DNA of 64,000 nucleotides, from assembly GCA_963749485.1 (NCBI GenBank), contig CAVVMV010000029.1:10549-74548 (forward strand), given 5' to 3'. A program made the position numbers and the translations under genes. This DNA comes from JAZGGS01 sp963749485. Lineage in GTDB: Bacteria; Bacteroidota; Ignavibacteria; Ignavibacteriales; Ignavibacteriaceae. Positions 61,638 through 64,000 of the stretch are shown here, one piece after another; the first letter of the stretch is position 1; each line of letters opens with the position of its first letter. The notes below the pieces were generated by a model. It saw nothing but the letters and a program-made list of their open reading frames with translations, had not been told where the DNA came from and did not search any database.

Positions 61638-62084
61638 TTATTGTAAAGACACAGGCTTCTTTTCTTTATAAATTTTATCTATTCTTTCTTTATTGTAAGT
61701 TATGGCAGAAAGTGCTTTTTGAAAAAACTTACTTACCAAAGTTTTATCTGAAATATATTGAGCGCTTATAGTAGTGTCTCCTTTTTCCCATAAACTAACA
61801 GCTATTTTTTTTGATATTGAACCTTGCGACTCTAATTTTGATTCCAGTTTTTGAATAACATCAGAAAAATTAAAAGTGTTTTTTTCAAAACCAGCAAAGT
61901 CAACTGCATGCGAGCCAAAGCCAATCTGCCCCGAACCATCCTGTTTAATTGTTAATCTCCATCCCGAAGGAGTAGAAATATCAATAGTAACATATTCGTT
62001 TTTCCCTTTATTTATTTTAGTCTGGTCGTTACAGCCAATTAAAATTAAACACACAAGAAATATAAATTTTATAATTTTTTTCAT
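61638..62084 (-). CDS. Small lipoprotein, unknown
   Basis: Start at 62084 (MKKIIKFIFLVCLILIGC) gives a clean lipobox; an upstream in-frame ATG would add MQLYEIK in front of the signal. The body of about 130 residues (ISTPSGWRLTIKQDGSGQIGFGSHAVDFAGFEKNTFNF...AQYISDKTLVSKFFQKAL) has no recognised family. Intact. The conserved cassette leader lies just upstream of its start. Confidence 0.72.
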   Translation of the reverse strand: MKKIIKFIFLVCLILIGCNDQTKINKGKNEYVTIDISTPSGWRLTIKQDGSGQIGFGSHAVDFAGFEKNTFNFSDVIQKLESKLESQGSISKKIAVSLWEKGDTTISAQYISDKTLVSKFFQKALSAITYNKERIDKIYKEKKPVSLQ

Positions 62085-62096
62085 TTTTATTTCATA

Positions 62097-62138
62097 TAAC
62101 TGCAATTGTAATTAACTCAAAATCAAAAAAGCAACAAC
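62097..62138 (-). repeat. Conserved cassette leader, copy at the small lipoprotein gene
   Basis: 42 bases, on the minus strand GTTGTTGC-TTTTTTGATTTTGAGTTAA...TTGCAGTTA, about 85% identical to 63641-63683. A shorter version (about 23 bases) lies at 60949-60971. Confidence 0.7.
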
Positions 62139-62144
62139 AGACAG

Positions 62145-62179
62145 CTGAATTAAAAAATACCGGTCAAAAATTAATTCAG
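62145..62179 (-). terminator. Hairpin after the DinB gene
   Basis: CTGAATTAA (62145-62153) and TTAATTCAG (62171-62179) form a 9-bp stem overlapping the stop codon of the DinB-like gene. No clear T run; it may be part of a degenerate attC or a weak terminator. Confidence 0.5.
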
Positions 62180-62701
62180 GAGTTAACTTTATCCCAAACG
62201 GCTTTCGGTTTACCAAGCCATACCCACGCAATAAAATCAACCATGGGCGGCTCACCTCCAATTTCACGCAGTCGAGAATTTACCTGCCCCCTGTGATAAG
62301 CGGTGTGCGTTGTTACCTGCAGCATAGTTTCTGCTAATGTTGCTTGTTCAGGTTTTTGCCCAATAATTTTTTCCAGTCGCTTTGCCCAGGGGATTTCTAT
62401 AATATTTTTTAACTCATTTTCATTGAGAGAGTTTAAATATTCATTATTCTGGGTATAACATTCATATCCCCATTTTGCTATATCAAGCAATTCAGGGAAA
62501 TCAGTTTCTTTGGGAAATACAAGAGGTTGTTTCGTCCGTACATAAAAGAATGCCCTTTGTACAGAACTTATGTGATAAAGAAGCTTTTTCATCCTGGAAT
62601 CATTATTTGCGGAAGGTAGTCTTAATACCGACTTCCCACATCTTAGCATCAGCCCATTCCATATGCTGAAACAACAATGTGATATTATTAAAGTCCTGCA
62701 T
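62176..62701 (-). CDS. DinB-family (putative metal-dependent hydrolase-like) protein
   Basis: About 175 residues. Start at 62701 (MQDFNNITLLFQHMEWADAKMWE) is supported by family N-terminal sequence; one shift near 62640 leads to LPSANNDSRMKKLLYHISSVQRAFFYV and TTHTAYHRGQVNSRLREIGGEPPMVDFIAWVWLG. Metal-ligand histidines of the DinB four-helix bundle (HMEWAD-like, YHIS, HTAYHRGQ) are present. DinB-fold proteins act as thiol-dependent transferases or hydrolases; the substrate is unknown. Followed by the hairpin at 62145. Confidence 0.85.
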
Positions 62702-62790
62702 AATAATTTTCCCGCTGGTGCTGGTAAAAAATATAAAATTAAGTCGTACAAGTTTTCACTTTACTTACAATATAATTTCAATTAAGCAAA

Positions 62791-62911
62791 GCATCAACCC
62801 GCCTGCGTTTCATTTCGGCGCGCAAGCCTGTGATGAGGAGGCAGGTTATTAAAATTCAGGGGGTCAAGACAAGTCGAGCCCTCCCGTCAGCTTGAATCCT
62901 ATGTTAGGTGG
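62791..62911 (-). repeat. attC-like structured element
   Basis: Minus-strand order: ACCTAAC (62903-62909, including the stop codon of the 62904 gene), TTCAAGCTGACGGG, a loop, then GGCTTGCGCGCCGAAATG and finally GGCGGGTTGATGC (62791-62803). ACCTAAC fits the attC R'' consensus RYYYAAC and TTCAAGCTGACG is like L''. The R' end shares ~33 bp with 60964-61000. Confidence 0.6.
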
Positions 62912-63557
62912 TTTTTATATCTTTTCTTTTAACCGGTTCATTTCTGTTAATTATTAAAATAATGGTCAATATCCCTGCAATGACCAGGCCTATATCCTCA
63001 TATATACCATTATATGCTGCTACAAATCCTCCTAGGGAGATGATTAAAGGTATAAGGAAGTATTTTATTGGAATCTTTTTATTAATTATTAAGAATATCC
63101 CAAATGTAAATATTGTTGTCGGGCATGGAACCAAACCAACCGCAAAAAACTTTGGATAGATATGTCCTAAATAATAACCTAATATTTGATATCCAATAAT
63201 TGCGTAGAGAACAAACAATATTCCAATAAGTGTATCGGTTATATCTGTTGAGCCTATTGTTATATCAGATTTGATTATGCTGTAAAGAAACATACATCCC
63301 TGGAGAACGCAGAAGATCCCAAAGATATATCCGAATATGTGGGAGGGTGCCCAGTAGATAAAACAAAAAACAATTCCAGTAAAAAGCCAGAAAAATGATA
63401 AAATTGCCATTATAATTTTAGGAGAATAATTCGTTGGCTTAAAAGAAAAAAATAACACCAAAACAACAAGAATGTACGCGAAAATTTGAAGTGGCCAGAT
63501 CGCCAGATTATAACTCTCTAATACCAACAAAAATTCTTCAATTAAAAAGGATAGCAT
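62904..63557 (-). CDS. DUF6064-family polytopic membrane protein
   Basis: 217 residues with about seven hydrophobic segments. Matches DUF6064 features: LVLESYNLAIWPLQIFAYIL at the N-terminus, WLFTGIVFCFIYWAPSH, IFCVLQGCMFLYSI and LGHIYPKFFAVGLVPCPTTIFTFGIFLI. Inner-membrane protein of unknown function. Intact. Its stop codon is inside the attC-like element R'' box, as is common for integron cassettes. Confidence 0.82.
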   Translation of the reverse strand: MLSFLIEEFLLVLESYNLAIWPLQIFAYILVVLVLFFSFKPTNYSPKIIMAILSFFWLFTGIVFCFIYWAPSHIFGYIFGIFCVLQGCMFLYSIIKSDITIGSTDITDTLIGILFVLYAIIGYQILGYYLGHIYPKFFAVGLVPCPTTIFTFGIFLIINKKIPIKYFLIPLIISLGGFVAAYNGIYEDIGLVIAGILTIILIINRNEPVKRKDIKTT

Positions 63558-63909
63558 GGTAATTCCTCTTAATATAAATTATTTTTTGCCACCTGACTAT
63601 GAATTATAGAAAATATAACTGTTGTATGTAATTCATCTCCTAACTGCAACTGAAACTTAACTCAAAATCAAAAAAGCTTCAACTAACACATTGCAAGTTT
63701 TTAAGTCAGTATTAAACCTATTAGTAGATAATTTTGTTAATAATCTGTATGCACATCCAACGAATTCAGAACAAATACGCACTTTTAAGGTTCACACCGC
63801 TAATCATAAATACCTTGTAATTTTTTAAATGCCTAACTAACTTTTGTTTTACATGAAGACTTTAAACTTCAAGTAATTCAATAACTATAAACTAATAGAG
63901 AGGGCGTAC
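63558..63909. other. Gene-free gap with the second copy of the conserved cassette leader
   Basis: The leader repeat is at 63641-63683 (TAACTGCAACTGAAACTTAA and CTCAAAATCAAAAAAGCTTC). It is followed by AT-rich DNA with no supportable gene up to 63910. Confidence 0.65.
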
Positions 63910-64000
63910 ATGCCAAAGCTAATTTCACTTACAGGCTTAACAATTGTTATCCTGTTCACTTTAACAATGTTTTCAGGGTGCACAAAAGAAGTGGGAGAAG
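63910..64000 (+). CDS. Lipoprotein, N-terminal part cut by the window end
   Basis: ATG 63910 gives MPKLISLTGLTIVILFTLTM then FSGCTKEVGE, a lipoprotein signal with lipobox FSGC. Only 30 residues are inside the window, so the family cannot be told. It is on the plus strand, divergent from the cassette genes. Confidence 0.6.
   Translation, partial: MPKLISLTGLTIVILFTLTMFSGCTKEVGE

Noticed and set aside
1..64000. Programmed frameshifting or an alternative genetic code
   Set aside because: The frame changes have no common slippery motif or pseudoknot and occur in both directions. Stop codons are used normally in intact genes.
1..64000. CRISPR array, tRNA or rRNA genes
   Set aside because: No regularly spaced direct repeats, and no tRNA cloverleaf or rRNA core sequence was recognised by eye.

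Overview
The window looks like a chromosome fragment from an AT-rich, Bacteroidota/Ignavibacteria-type bacterium. Two large secreted proteins (49313-51736 and 54944-56691) end in the NYPNPFNP-type C-terminal domain recognised by the type IX secretion system. There are many Bacteroidota-style lipoproteins and signal peptides ending in -AQ, an ECF sigma/anti-sigma/DUF4252 operon, FlgO-TPR protein kinases, and a TAnnTTTG -7 promoter box. The assignment is inferred from these traits; no rRNA or tRNA lies in the window.

Layout. 1-9.8 kb: a very large acyl-CoA synthetase / GNAT acyltransferase gene, a sphingomyelin-synthase-like PAP2 membrane protein, a coiled-coil protein and a secreted GH13 amylase. 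10-17.5 kb: a signalling block with a GAF-PP2C phosphatase, a double ABM-domain protein, two tandem Ser/Thr kinases and the stub of a third. 17.6-24.6 kb: an outer-membrane barrel, the ECF sigma / anti-sigma / two DUF4252 operon, a YiiX-like papain-fold lipoprotein, small lipoproteins and YccF. 24.6-33 kb: an M16 protease pair (active plus inactive subunit), lipoproteins including a PEGA protein, an EamA transporter and a dead paralogue fragment, a sodium:solute symporter and an aldo/keto reductase. 33-38 kb: an overlapping set of three SAM-type enzymes (exported PIMT, membrane spermidine-synthase-like protein, PflX-like radical SAM), then a DUF1684 lipoprotein. 38-46.8 kb: an esterase, an MFS transporter, a coiled-coil membrane protein, a radical SAM protein of viperin-like layout, a DUF134 regulator with a NifX-like protein behind a 20-bp palindromic operator, YidB, and a lipoprotein of four RskA-like repeats. 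46.9-49.2 kb: an OmpR/HK two-component pair. 49.3-58.8 kb: the two T9SS cargo proteins, SRPBCC proteins, bactofilin, a surface-repeat protein and a small region of gene remnants (52.5-53.1 kb). 59-64 kb: a TPR lipoprotein and a run of small unrelated minus-strand genes separated by GC-rich, attC-like structured elements that share a conserved leader, which looks like an integron-type gene-cassette array without an integrase in view.

Roughly half of the genes are broken by isolated single-base frameshifts, with protein similarity resuming immediately in another frame and conserved motifs intact. The best explanation is indel error in the assembly rather than biological decay, so broken genes are given as one span with the shift points noted. 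True remnants (third kinase stub, EamA tail, SnoaL-like tail, TPR-gene tail) are listed separately as pseudogenes.

The observations most worth following up are the cassette array at the right end, a short palindromic repeat apparently inserted into the loop of an intrinsic terminator, the synthetase-GNAT fusion, the kinase-ATPase lacking its Walker A segment, the DUF134 operator, and the GC break between the sialidase-like domain and the T9SS tail of the protein at 54944.
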